30,694 bases of DNA, taken from Elusimicrobia bacterium UBA4817. GTDB taxonomy: Bacteria; Elusimicrobiota; UBA8919. The notes beneath the pieces are model-generated. The model saw only the letters and a program-made list of their open reading frames with translations. It made no database searches and was not told where the DNA came from. Positions 15,509 to 22,583 of the stretch are shown here, in pieces (the stretch's first letter is position 1; the number at the start of each line of letters is the position of its first letter). The stretch lies in the NCBI GenBank assembly GCA_002402375.1, contig DHFT01000002.1, forward strand, positions 1-30,694, in the 5' to 3' direction. The position numbers and the translations under genes are program-made.

Positions 15509-16893
15509 TATTTAAAGATACACGTTATTTTATAAAAAAGCCAATATATGATGCCGACAAGCGTGTTTTTTCTTGCTTCAAATAACGGAGATTCTATGTC
15601 TTTTATTTCTTTGTTAATACTTGCCCTGAAACTTGAACTTTTTGAAATACCTAAAATCTGGCTTGGATAAACCGACCTGTACCCGACAATTGTAAATGCC
15701 ACGATTGAACACACGGAGGCATAAACGCCTATTTTTGCACCAAACATTTCAATCGCCAGCACCGAGGCTGATATCGGAGCGTTTGTGCAGGCGGCAAAAA
15801 GCGCAATCATACCAATAGCGGAAAATGTCCCGATATCAAAACCGAATATTCTTGCAAACAGATTCCCGCTTGCAGCACCCACAAAAAATATCGGAGTAAC
15901 AATCCCTCCGCTGCCGCCGCTGGAAAGCGTTATTGCCGTTAGAATTGTTTTCCATAAAAAAGCAAGCGGCGGTAATTTTTCGCCGTTTATTGCACTTGCA
16001 ATTGAATCAAGCCCCAATCCTAAATAGTGTTTAGATGTAACCAGTGCAATGAAAACAACTATCAAACCTCCCAAAATTGCACCTTTTACAAATGGGATTT
16101 TTCTAAACACTGAATGCATTAATTTTAGCGTTTCTATAAATATGAACGCAACCAATCCGATAAGAATTGCAAAAAATATTACTTTAAGTAAAAATAATTG
16201 GGTAAATTTTGGTACGATATTAATAGGATGCCTGAAGTATGTTATTCCGAAAAGCGAGCAGGTGTGATAACCGATAACACCTGCAATAAATGAAGGATAC
16301 AGCACTTCATACATAATCTGCCCGATAAATAAGACCTCAACACCGAAAAGTGCGCCGGCAATGGGTGTTCCGAATACGGATGCAAATCCTGCACTTATTC
16401 CGCAAATTACAAGTTTTTTTCTATCTGTCGGAGAAAACCTGAGGAGTTGGGCAAAAAATGATGCAATGCCGGCGCCGATTTGAGCACAAGGACCTTCTTT
16501 ACCGACAGAACCGCCGAAGGCAGTTGTTATAATAGATGTAAAAAGTTTTACCGGGACAACTTTTATCGGAATATCTCCGCTTTTTTTATGAACTGCTTCT
16601 ATAACTTTTTCCGTACCGTGTCCTTCCGACTCCGGAGATATTTTTTTTACGATAACTGCACTTAAAAGAATCATCAACGGTAAAGCAAGATAGTAATAAT
16701 TAAACCCTGTTACAAATTTTGTCGTAAGTTCTAAAAGATACAGAAAAATACCCGTGGCTAATCCGACTACAGAACCTATTATCACGGCAAAAAATGTCCA
16801 TTTTAGAATACTTGCTATAAGCACGCTTTCTTCTAAAATCTTCTGTCTTATTTTTGTTTCATCCAAAAAATATTTTTTCAAAAATATGCGCAT
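15508..16893 (-). CDS. ClC-type chloride channel or H+/Cl- antiporter
   Basis: A 461-residue polytopic membrane protein with the ClC core. GSVGKEGP at about 128-135 supplies the gating glutamate (E133), and GGIVTPIFFVGAASGNL the second selectivity-filter segment. The first filter motif, usually GSGIP, is replaced by SEGHGTE, as in some divergent bacterial ClC proteins, so anion selectivity is uncertain. There are no C-terminal CBS domains. It lies between otsA (no gap) and otsB (1-nt overlap) in a compatible-solute cassette, which suggests ion or volume control during osmotic stress. This functional link is inference from position. Confidence 0.88.
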   Translation of the reverse strand: MRIFLKKYFLDETKIRQKILEESVLIASILKWTFFAVIIGSVVGLATGIFLYLLELTTKFVTGFNYYYLALPLMILLSAVIVKKISPESEGHGTEKVIEAVHKKSGDIPIKVVPVKLFTSIITTAFGGSVGKEGPCAQIGAGIASFFAQLLRFSPTDRKKLVICGISAGFASVFGTPIAGALFGVEVLFIGQIMYEVLYPSFIAGVIGYHTCSLFGITYFRHPINIVPKFTQLFLLKVIFFAILIGLVAFIFIETLKLMHSVFRKIPFVKGAILGGLIVVFIALVTSKHYLGLGLDSIASAINGEKLPPLAFLWKTILTAITLSSGGSGGIVTPIFFVGAASGNLFARIFGFDIGTFSAIGMIALFAACTNAPISASVLAIEMFGAKIGVYASVCSIVAFTIVGYRSVYPSQILGISKSSSFRASINKEIKDIESPLFEARKNTLVGIIYWLFYKITCIFK

Positions 16894-18357
16894 TTATATC
16901 TTTACCAGCTGACTTATAAACTTCCCTGCCCATTTATAGATATTGTTTTCTTGAATATTTTCTCTCATTTTTTTGAGCCGTTCTTTTTTTTCATCCGGAG
17001 GCATTTCAATCGCTCCTTTTATCGCATCGGCGACACTGTCAATATCATAAGGATTTTCCAGAACCGCTTCTTTAAGTTCTCTCGCGGAGCCGGTAAATTT
17101 AGACAACAAAAGCATTCCTTTTAAGTCAACATTTGCGGCTATAAACTCCTTTGCGACAAGATTCATCCCGTCGTGCAGAGAACCCACCAGACATAAATCA
17201 CAGGCACGATACAGGGCAAGATGAGTCGCATAATCAATTTTGCTGTTCAGCAGAACAATAGGATACCAGTTGCCGGAGCGATATTTCCAGTTGACCTCTT
17301 CGGTTACGGATTGAATTTCGTCAATGAGATTTTTATATGTTTTTATGTGGAGACGGCTTAAAGCGCCTTTCTGAAAAAAGACAAATTTTTTCTGATACTG
17401 CGGATATTTTTCCAGAAACCTGTCAACTGCGCGGATTTTTTCAACGATGCCTTTCGTGTAATCAACCCTGTCAATACTTAACGCAAGAATCTCGTAGGGC
17501 GGGTCTATTTGAGAGGGCAGGTTATCAACCTCTTTCGTGACTTTATCTTCGGAAGCCATTTCAGACAACTGCTCAAAATCAACGCTTATCGGAAAATCTC
17601 TGACTATTGTTTTATGTCCTTTATATGTAACGGCTGATTCCTCCCAGTCAACCTTTGCTTCCAGTTCCGCCTCGCAGGTCTGAAGAAAATTATGGCAATG
17701 GTATCTTATGTGAAATCCAAGCAGGTCGTTTGAAAGAAGCCCTTCCAAAATTTCCAATTTCTGAGGACATATTCTGAATACCTCCGGATTGGGCCAGGGA
17801 ATATGCCAGAAAAGAGAAACAATCGCCTCGGGATTTTTTTCTTTGATATATTTTGCACAGAGCGTCAAATGATAATCCTGCAGCCAGATAAACGGTTTCT
17901 GCCCGTCAAAAAGTTCCGCAACGCTTTCGGCAAATTTTCTATTGGCATTTTTATAGTATTCCCAGTCGGAAAAACTAAAAACCGGCTGTTTGTAAGCGAT
18001 ATGACAGAGCGGCCATAATGCCTGATTTGCATAGCCGTAATAATATCCGTTTTCTTCCTCTTTAGACAGAAAAACTAATTTCTGGGTATAACTATTTTTT
18101 TCAGGCGGCACTTTTACCGTGTTGTTTTTATCAATAACATCGGCATCAGCATCGCCGGAAGAATAGACGACCCATACTCCGCCGGCCGTCTGCATAACAG
18201 GGTCAATCGCCGTGACAAGTCCGCCGATTGTTTTAACGCATTTTATTTTTCTGCCGGCATATTCAAAAGAATACGGCTGCCTGTTAGAAACAACGATAAA
18301 TTTATAATCGCTGAATTTTTCTTTAATTAATTCCTGGAGAGTTTTTTTATCCCACAT
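16894..18357 (-). CDS. otsA: Trehalose-6-phosphate synthase OtsA (GT20)
   Basis: A 487-residue GT20 enzyme. Near the N terminus are FIVVSNRQPYSFE and TIGGLVTAIDP, the phosphate and donor loops. Further on, WLQDYHLTLCAKYI and FWHIPWPNPEVFR are near-invariant in OtsA, as is DRVDYTKGIVEKIRAVD; GSLHDGMNLVAKEFIA closes the donor site. It makes trehalose-6-phosphate from a nucleotide-glucose and glucose-6-phosphate. A related product such as glucosylglycerol-phosphate cannot be excluded from sequence alone. It heads the osmolyte cassette, following a gap of about 86 nt that contains an imperfect inverted repeat. I could not identify a convincing promoter or ribosome site there. Confidence 0.9.
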   Translation of the reverse strand: MWDKKTLQELIKEKFSDYKFIVVSNRQPYSFEYAGRKIKCVKTIGGLVTAIDPVMQTAGGVWVVYSSGDADADVIDKNNTVKVPPEKNSYTQKLVFLSKEEENGYYYGYANQALWPLCHIAYKQPVFSFSDWEYYKNANRKFAESVAELFDGQKPFIWLQDYHLTLCAKYIKEKNPEAIVSLFWHIPWPNPEVFRICPQKLEILEGLLSNDLLGFHIRYHCHNFLQTCEAELEAKVDWEESAVTYKGHKTIVRDFPISVDFEQLSEMASEDKVTKEVDNLPSQIDPPYEILALSIDRVDYTKGIVEKIRAVDRFLEKYPQYQKKFVFFQKGALSRLHIKTYKNLIDEIQSVTEEVNWKYRSGNWYPIVLLNSKIDYATHLALYRACDLCLVGSLHDGMNLVAKEFIAANVDLKGMLLLSKFTGSARELKEAVLENPYDIDSVADAIKGAIEMPPDEKKERLKKMRENIQENNIYKWAGKFISQLVKI

Positions 18358-18369
18358 TTTAAAATCAAT

Positions 18370-18442
18370 TTAGAAAGATTGGGAAAGATTGAAAAATTAA
18401 GAAAGATTTTAATCTTTATAATTTTTGTAATCTTTTTAATCT
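18370..18442. repeat. AT-rich imperfect inverted repeat between secF and otsA
   Basis: One arm carries repeated AAAGATT motifs and an AAAAATTA segment; the other carries the complementary AATCTTT motifs at nearly the same spacing, so a stem of roughly 35 bp with mismatches can form. It fills the secF-otsA gap. It could act as a weak terminator for secF or simply be a dispersed repeat. Confidence 0.6.
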
Positions 18443-18443
18443 T

Positions 18444-19334
18444 TTAATTGCTTTTTCTTATTTCCCATTCATAAACGATTGGGGCGGCGACAAAAATCGT
18501 TGAGTAAGAACCGATGATAACGCCGAAAAGGAGGGCAAGTGAAAAATCATGTATCACTTCACCGCCCAAAAAGAAAAGCGACAGAAGAACCAAGAAAACT
18601 GTAAGAGATGTGATAATTGAACGGGACAAAGTTTCATTGACGGAACGGTTTATCAGTTCATACAGCGACTCCTTTCTGTAAAGCCGAATGTTTTCACGCA
18701 TTCTGTCAAAAATAACAATCGTATCGTTTATAGAATACCCGGCAAGGGTTAAAAGAGCCGCTATTACCGTAATTGAAATTTCTCTGTTTAATACTGAAAA
18801 AAGCCCGACCGTGATAAACACATCATGCACAATTGCGATAACCCCGGCGAAACCCCAGATACCCGACTTAAATCTGAATGCGACATAAACGATTATACCG
18901 ACGAAAGACCAGAACAACGCAAAAAACGCCTGATTGATTAAATGTTTGCCGATAGTGGGACCTACATATTCGGTTCTTTCAAGTTCAAACGGGTTATTCG
19001 GAAAATCTAGTTTGAATATCTCCTGAATTTTTTTTGCGATACCTTCATCGGTTCCTTTTTTTATCCTGATGATGACGGAGTGTTGCTGCGGAAAATCCTG
19101 AAGTTCACAGTTGGTTCCGTTTTTAGAAAGAGCGGAGCGTATATCGGAAAGCGGTAAATGTTGGCTGAATTTCAACTGCACCAATGTCCCGCCCGTAAAA
19201 TCAATCCCGAAATTCAATCCTTTGTGGAAGAAAATTGAAACAACTGAAATTAAAATCAAAAGTCCCGAAAGCCCGAAAAAAACTTTTCTCTTGCCGACAA
19301 AATCAAAATTTGTTTTCTTGAAAAATTGCATCAT
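18444..19334 (-). CDS. secF: Protein-export membrane protein SecF
   Basis: A 296-residue member of the SecDF family. After a first membrane helix, GLNFGIDFTGGTLVQLKF opens the periplasmic domain. The RTEYVGPTIG block precedes the five-helix membrane domain, which contains LAGYSINDTIVIFDRMREN, the conserved SecF motif with the functionally important Asp. SecF works with SecD to pull preproteins out of SecYEG using the proton gradient. AGGAG lies 8 nt before the ATG. It follows secD after a 142-nt gap holding a GC-rich repeat, an unusually long spacing for this pair. Confidence 0.93.
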   Translation of the reverse strand: MMQFFKKTNFDFVGKRKVFFGLSGLLILISVVSIFFHKGLNFGIDFTGGTLVQLKFSQHLPLSDIRSALSKNGTNCELQDFPQQHSVIIRIKKGTDEGIAKKIQEIFKLDFPNNPFELERTEYVGPTIGKHLINQAFFALFWSFVGIIVYVAFRFKSGIWGFAGVIAIVHDVFITVGLFSVLNREISITVIAALLTLAGYSINDTIVIFDRMRENIRLYRKESLYELINRSVNETLSRSIITSLTVFLVLLSLFFLGGEVIHDFSLALLFGVIIGSYSTIFVAAPIVYEWEIRKSN

Positions 19335-19357
19335 ATTTTTTTCTCCTATTTTTAATC

Positions 19358-19476
19358 GCGGAGCGAGGAATTTGTTGAGCAGAACTTCACGGAGTTCCGC
19401 ATTCGCATTCAGCGGAACGAGTGAGAGCGCCCGCTCAGGCGGGACGCGTTTCTGCGAGACAATTCCCGAGCGACAA
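19358..19476. repeat. GC-rich dispersed repeat between secD and secF
   Basis: This segment is clearly richer in GC than its surroundings and folds: TTCCGC and GCGGAA flank 11 nt, and GCCCGC faces GCGGG across a short loop. Its outer ends are also loosely complementary. The first ~36 nt recur at 30659-30694 at the right window edge, with TTGTTGAGC and GAACTTC conserved and CGGAGT at the end. Confidence 0.65.
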
Positions 19477-20907
19477 TTATATTGATAACCTCTCTATCTG
19501 CCGACCCTGTAGCCAAGTATCATATATCTGATGGGTTACAACAATCGCCGTGTACATTGATGTCAGTATTCCCAACGTAAGCGTTACTGCAAAACCTTTT
19601 ATGGGCCCCGTTCCGAACTGAAACAAAAATGCGGCGGCGATAAGCGTCGTCAGATTTGAATCAATGATTGCAGAAAACGCTTTTTCATAGCCCAAGTCAA
19701 CCGCTACCCTCACCGTCTTTCCGTTTCTCAACTCCTCCCTTATTCTCTCCAGAATAAGCACATTCGCATCAACCGCCATACCGATGGTCAAAATTATTCC
19801 TGCTATGCCCGGCAGCGTAAGTGTAGCGTGCAATAATGACATCAATCCGAGAAGAACAAGTATATTTAATGTAAGAGCCAGGTTAGCAATCAGTCCCGAC
19901 GATTTATAATAAAAGAGCATAAATCCGACGACAAGCAGAAGCCCGACGAGACATGCGATAAGTCCCGCTTTGACTGAATCGCGGCCCAGTGATGGTCCTA
20001 TGGTTCTGTTTTCTATAATTCGGACGGGAGCGGGCAGTGCGCCCGCACGAAGAACGATTGCCAGACCGGATGCTTCCTCGGCGGTGAAATTACCTTCAAT
20101 GATTGCGTGACCGTCGGGAATTCGCGAGCGGATGACAGGCGCCGACTGAACAACGCCGTCAAGAACTATCGCAAGCCGTTTTTCTATATTCGCTTCCGTC
20201 ACCGCAGCAAAAAGTTTCGCACCGTCTTTATTGAAATCAATTCCGACATAAGGCATATTGTATTCGCCGCCGATTTTCATTTTTGCGTCGGTCAGATACG
20301 CACCGGTTACCTGTGCCGTCGTCGTAACCAGAAAATATCCTTCTTCTTTTCCGGGGAGAACTTCGTAGCCGGCGGGAATTAAGTCGGCAAATTCTTTTTT
20401 TACTTTGTGGTTTTCATCGTAAATGTCATTCAACTGAACTCCTAAGTCCCTTGCCTTCGCCGCAATTTTTTCAATCGCACCGGTATTTTCAACAAGCCGA
20501 AATTCCATAAGAGCCGTTTTGCCTATTAAATCAATTGCGGCCTGCGGGTCTTTAATTCCGGGAAGTTGCACGACGAGCCATTTTTCGCCCTGCTTGGCGA
20601 TAAACGGCTCGGAGACGCCGAACTGGTCAATTCTGTTTCTTATGATTTCAATCGCGCGGTTTAAGGCGTCCTGAAGATTCATATCCTTTTCAAGTTGAGC
20701 GGCGTCAATTTCCAGAACAAGATGAATTCCGCCCTGCAAATCCAGCCCGAGATTTAGGATTTTTGAGACGATTTTGTCTTTTGCTTTTTGTGCGTTTAAT
20801 TTTTCGTCTGTTGACATCCGATACCACAAAAATGTGGGCCAAAGAAAATAAATCGAACCCAACAGCACCGCCCAGAAAACAATCCATTTGAATTTTTTAG
20901 AATCCAT
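19477..20907 (-). CDS. secD: Protein-export membrane protein SecD
   Basis: A 476-residue SecD. Residues 8-26 form the first membrane helix. LGLDLQGGIHLVLEID starts the periplasmic region, with RNRIDQFGVSEPFI and VVQLPGIKDP as the P1 hallmarks. The C-terminal half carries NRTIGPSLGRDSV and the membrane block GMAVDANVLILERIREELRNG, the SecD counterpart of the SecF motif. It is shorter than the E. coli protein (615 residues), as is common outside proteobacteria. It is preceded by an HD-domain gene rather than directly by yajC. The ATG at 20907 is directly followed by DSKKFKW and the membrane helix, so no better start is needed. Confidence 0.94.
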   Translation of the reverse strand: MDSKKFKWIVFWAVLLGSIYFLWPTFLWYRMSTDEKLNAQKAKDKIVSKILNLGLDLQGGIHLVLEIDAAQLEKDMNLQDALNRAIEIIRNRIDQFGVSEPFIAKQGEKWLVVQLPGIKDPQAAIDLIGKTALMEFRLVENTGAIEKIAAKARDLGVQLNDIYDENHKVKKEFADLIPAGYEVLPGKEEGYFLVTTTAQVTGAYLTDAKMKIGGEYNMPYVGIDFNKDGAKLFAAVTEANIEKRLAIVLDGVVQSAPVIRSRIPDGHAIIEGNFTAEEASGLAIVLRAGALPAPVRIIENRTIGPSLGRDSVKAGLIACLVGLLLVVGFMLFYYKSSGLIANLALTLNILVLLGLMSLLHATLTLPGIAGIILTIGMAVDANVLILERIREELRNGKTVRVAVDLGYEKAFSAIIDSNLTTLIAAAFLFQFGTGPIKGFAVTLTLGILTSMYTAIVVTHQIYDTWLQGRQIERLSI

Positions 20908-20920
20908 AATAACACCTTAA

Positions 20921-20977
20921 CGGCGTAAAATCGTGAAAAAGTGATAAAGTAAAATCGCTATTCCCTTTTTACGCCCG
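20921..20977. repeat. Inverted repeat with 8-nt units upstream of secD
   Basis: CGGCGTAAAA at the left end is complementary to TTTTACGCCCG at the right end (one base bulge). Between them 8-nt units GTAAAATC, GTGAAAAA, GTGATAAA and GTAAAATC follow in tandem. The element fills most of the 79-nt gap between the HD gene and secD. Confidence 0.6.
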
Positions 20978-20986
20978 TTGCCTTTA

Positions 20987-21649
20987 TTATAACAACTTCG
21001 TTCCGTTTATGTATAAATCAAAATCGGTCTTCAAGAAAGCGGCTGCTTTCTTGCATATAATCATACGAGTAAGAAATATCTCAAAATAGTCCATCACCTG
21101 AGAGATATTCGTGTCAATAGTCAACTCAAGAGAAATAATTTTTTTGTCCGCATCCACTCTCAAAAATGAACGCTCCACCGCATAATTGACGCGGTCGTGA
21201 ATGTCCAGACCTATCATCTTCGGATTTCTAACGCGGCTTCTGTGAACATCCGCTTTATCGGCTAATATAAGGGCGGCGGCGACGGAATTAACCGGTTCGC
21301 CTATTGGCTCCTCGTGATTTCCGATGGCAGAAATAATGAACGCTATATTTTCCGGCGGCATTTTCATCTCGCCGAGAATATCCATCGCAATTAAGGCGCT
21401 TGCGGAAATATGGTCTTCGCGGTTAACCACATTTCCTATATCGTGAAGATATCCGGCAATCGCGGCAAGTTCCGGAAGCGGTTCTTTATGGTTAAGATGG
21501 GTTAAAATATTTTTGGAAAGATTGGCAACGGTATCCGCATGACGGAATCCGTGCTCGGTATATCCTATTATGCCGAGATACTCGTTCGCCGCCTCTAAAA
21601 AAGCGATTACTTTCGGATTTGATTTTACTGTATCCAATGTTATGCCCAT
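20987..21649 (-). CDS. HD-domain metal-dependent phosphohydrolase
   Basis: About 220 residues. The HD signature is present: H in GYTEHGFRHADTV, then AGYLHDIGNV (HD), a histidine in SAIGNHEEP and an aspartate in LADKADVHRS. These are the residues that bind divalent metal in HD hydrolases. The substrate is unknown; cyclic dinucleotide or nucleotide phosphates are typical. The frame extends upstream to 21685, but those residues (MFICGSK...) fall next to a repeat element, so I start at ATG 21649 (MGITLDTVKSN). It lies between yajC and secD, an arrangement that places it in the export operon without an obvious functional link. Confidence 0.8.
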   Translation of the reverse strand: MGITLDTVKSNPKVIAFLEAANEYLGIIGYTEHGFRHADTVANLSKNILTHLNHKEPLPELAAIAGYLHDIGNVVNREDHISASALIAMDILGEMKMPPENIAFIISAIGNHEEPIGEPVNSVAAALILADKADVHRSRVRNPKMIGLDIHDRVNYAVERSFLRVDADKKIISLELTIDTNISQVMDYFEIFLTRMIICKKAAAFLKTDFDLYINGTKLL

Positions 21650-21669
21650 TTTTTTTCTTGTGATTTTGG

Positions 21670-21767
21670 AACCACAGATGAACACAGATTTACACAGATT
21701 GACACAGATAAAATCAAAACTAAAAATTGCGATTCATCTGCGCACATCTGCGTGTATCTGCGGTTTC
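21670..21767. repeat. Imperfect inverted repeat of ACACAGAT-type units between yajC and the HD gene
   Basis: The left arm contains AGAT at 10-nt spacing four times (ACCACAGATG, AACACAGATT and similar). The right arm is the approximate complement (ATCTGCG repeated). The element extends right up to the TGA stop of yajC (21766-21768). Repeats of this 'accacagatgaacacagat' type are, as far as I recall, scattered in many environmental bacterial genomes. Confidence 0.8.
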
Positions 21768-22077
21768 ATTTTTTTTCAATTTGCGATGTTTCGTTTATCA
21801 CCGCGGATATCGCCGATTTCAGCATCTGAACATTTACATTTTCCGAAATTTTCAACTTCACGATGTTACCCTGAATTTCATGGACGGTTCCGTAAAGTCC
21901 GCTGGCGGTTACAACCCTGTCGCCCTTTTTAAGCCCGTCCAGCATTTTCTGATGTTCTTTCTGTTTTTTTGATTGCGGTCTGATGAGCAAAAAATAAAAA
22001 ACTATGAAAATGAGAAAAATCGGCATAAGCGACGAAAACATCGCTGCGCCCTGAGGTGCCACATTCGGTTCAGCCAT
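21766..22077 (-). CDS. yajC: Sec translocase accessory subunit YajC
   Basis: A 103-residue protein with one membrane helix (about residues 16-33, LMPIFLIFIVFYFLLIRPQ), the RPQSKKQKEHQKML basic-helix start and DRVVTASGLYGTVHEI, the conserved YajC beta domain. YajC associates with SecDF at the inner membrane. A GGGGGT ribosome site precedes the ATG by about 6 nt, and a promoter lies just upstream. It heads the yajC, HD, secD, secF transcription unit. The stop codon is supplied by the edge of an inverted-repeat element, so the last residues (SQIEKK) may have been altered by it. Confidence 0.92.
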   Translation of the reverse strand: MAEPNVAPQGAAMFSSLMPIFLIFIVFYFLLIRPQSKKQKEHQKMLDGLKKGDRVVTASGLYGTVHEIQGNIVKLKISENVNVQMLKSAISAVINETSQIEKK

Positions 22078-22112
22078 AAATTTACCCCCAATAAAAAAAT
22101 TGCAACTGTTTA

Positions 22113-22140
22113 ATTATACAAAATAATAAAAAAATTGCAA
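22113..22140 (-). promoter_or_regulatory. Probable promoter of the yajC-secDF unit
   Basis: On the minus strand TATAAT (22113-22118) has TTGCAA (22135-22140) 16 nt upstream. It lies 35 nt before the yajC start, directly after the terminator of the preceding unit. The -10 is perfect and the -35 matches four of six positions. Confidence 0.55.
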
Positions 22141-22141
22141 T

Positions 22142-22172
22142 AAAAAAATCCCCATTTAAAGCAGAGATTTTT
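22142..22172 (-). terminator. Possible intrinsic terminator after the response-regulator gene
   Basis: In the direction of transcription AAAAATCTC can pair with GGGATTTTT (9 bp including one G-U) across an 11-nt loop, and the stem runs into a T-tract. It lies 20 nt beyond the stop of the receiver gene and just before the yajC promoter. The stem is AT-rich, so efficiency is uncertain. Confidence 0.45.
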
Positions 22173-22192
22173 AATTACCTCCGTCCCCATTA

Positions 22193-22567
22193 TTATTTTT
22201 TTAACTTATCTAATGCTGCTAATACCTCGTCAATTCCAAACGGTTTTTTAAGGCAACACGACACTCCTAATTTTATCGCTTCACCAATAATTTCGTTATC
22301 CGCATAGGCAGTCATCATCATTGCTTTTATTTTCGGATTTATTTTAAGCATCTCTTTATATGTTTCAAGACCATTCATTCCCGGAAGCCGAATATCAATA
22401 AACGCCGCATCAAAAGCCCGCTTCTTGAAATATTCAAGGGCTTCCTCGCCGCTTCCGACAGCCGTAACATCACAGCCCTCGCTTATAAGCAACTGTTCAA
22501 GAAACAGCCGGATAATTTCACTGTCATCTACAATTAACACGCTGATTTTTGATTTTTCTTTTTCCAT
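22193..22567 (-). CDS. Single-domain response regulator (CheY-like receiver)
   Basis: A 124-residue stand-alone receiver. VLIVDDSEIIR provides the acidic pair (D14, D15), FIDIRLPGMNG the phosphoacceptor D58, MTAYAD the conserved Thr (T86) and CCLKKPF the conserved Lys (K108). There is no output domain, so it must act through protein-protein contact, for example with a kinase or motor. It lies 16 nt after the histidine kinase gene and is most likely its partner. Two adjacent cysteines precede the KKPF motif, which is not typical. Confidence 0.92.
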   Translation of the reverse strand: MEKEKSKISVLIVDDSEIIRLFLEQLLISEGCDVTAVGSGEEALEYFKKRAFDAAFIDIRLPGMNGLETYKEMLKINPKIKAMMMTAYADNEIIGEAIKLGVSCCLKKPFGIDEVLAALDKLKK

Positions 22568-22583
22568 TTTTGAATTACGGAAT

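Noticed and set aside
18358..18443. A promoter for otsA
   Set aside because: The region is all AT-rich repeat; no -35/-10 pair with proper spacing stood out from background.
21670..21767. Regularly spaced AGAT units considered as a CRISPR array
   Set aside because: The period is only 10 nt, no unique spacers exist and the second half is the complement of the first; it is an inverted repeat.
21570..21972. Plus-strand open frames of 120 and 81 codons
   Set aside because: They run across the ACACAGAT inverted repeat and opposite yajC and the HD gene; the peptides are translations of the repeat.
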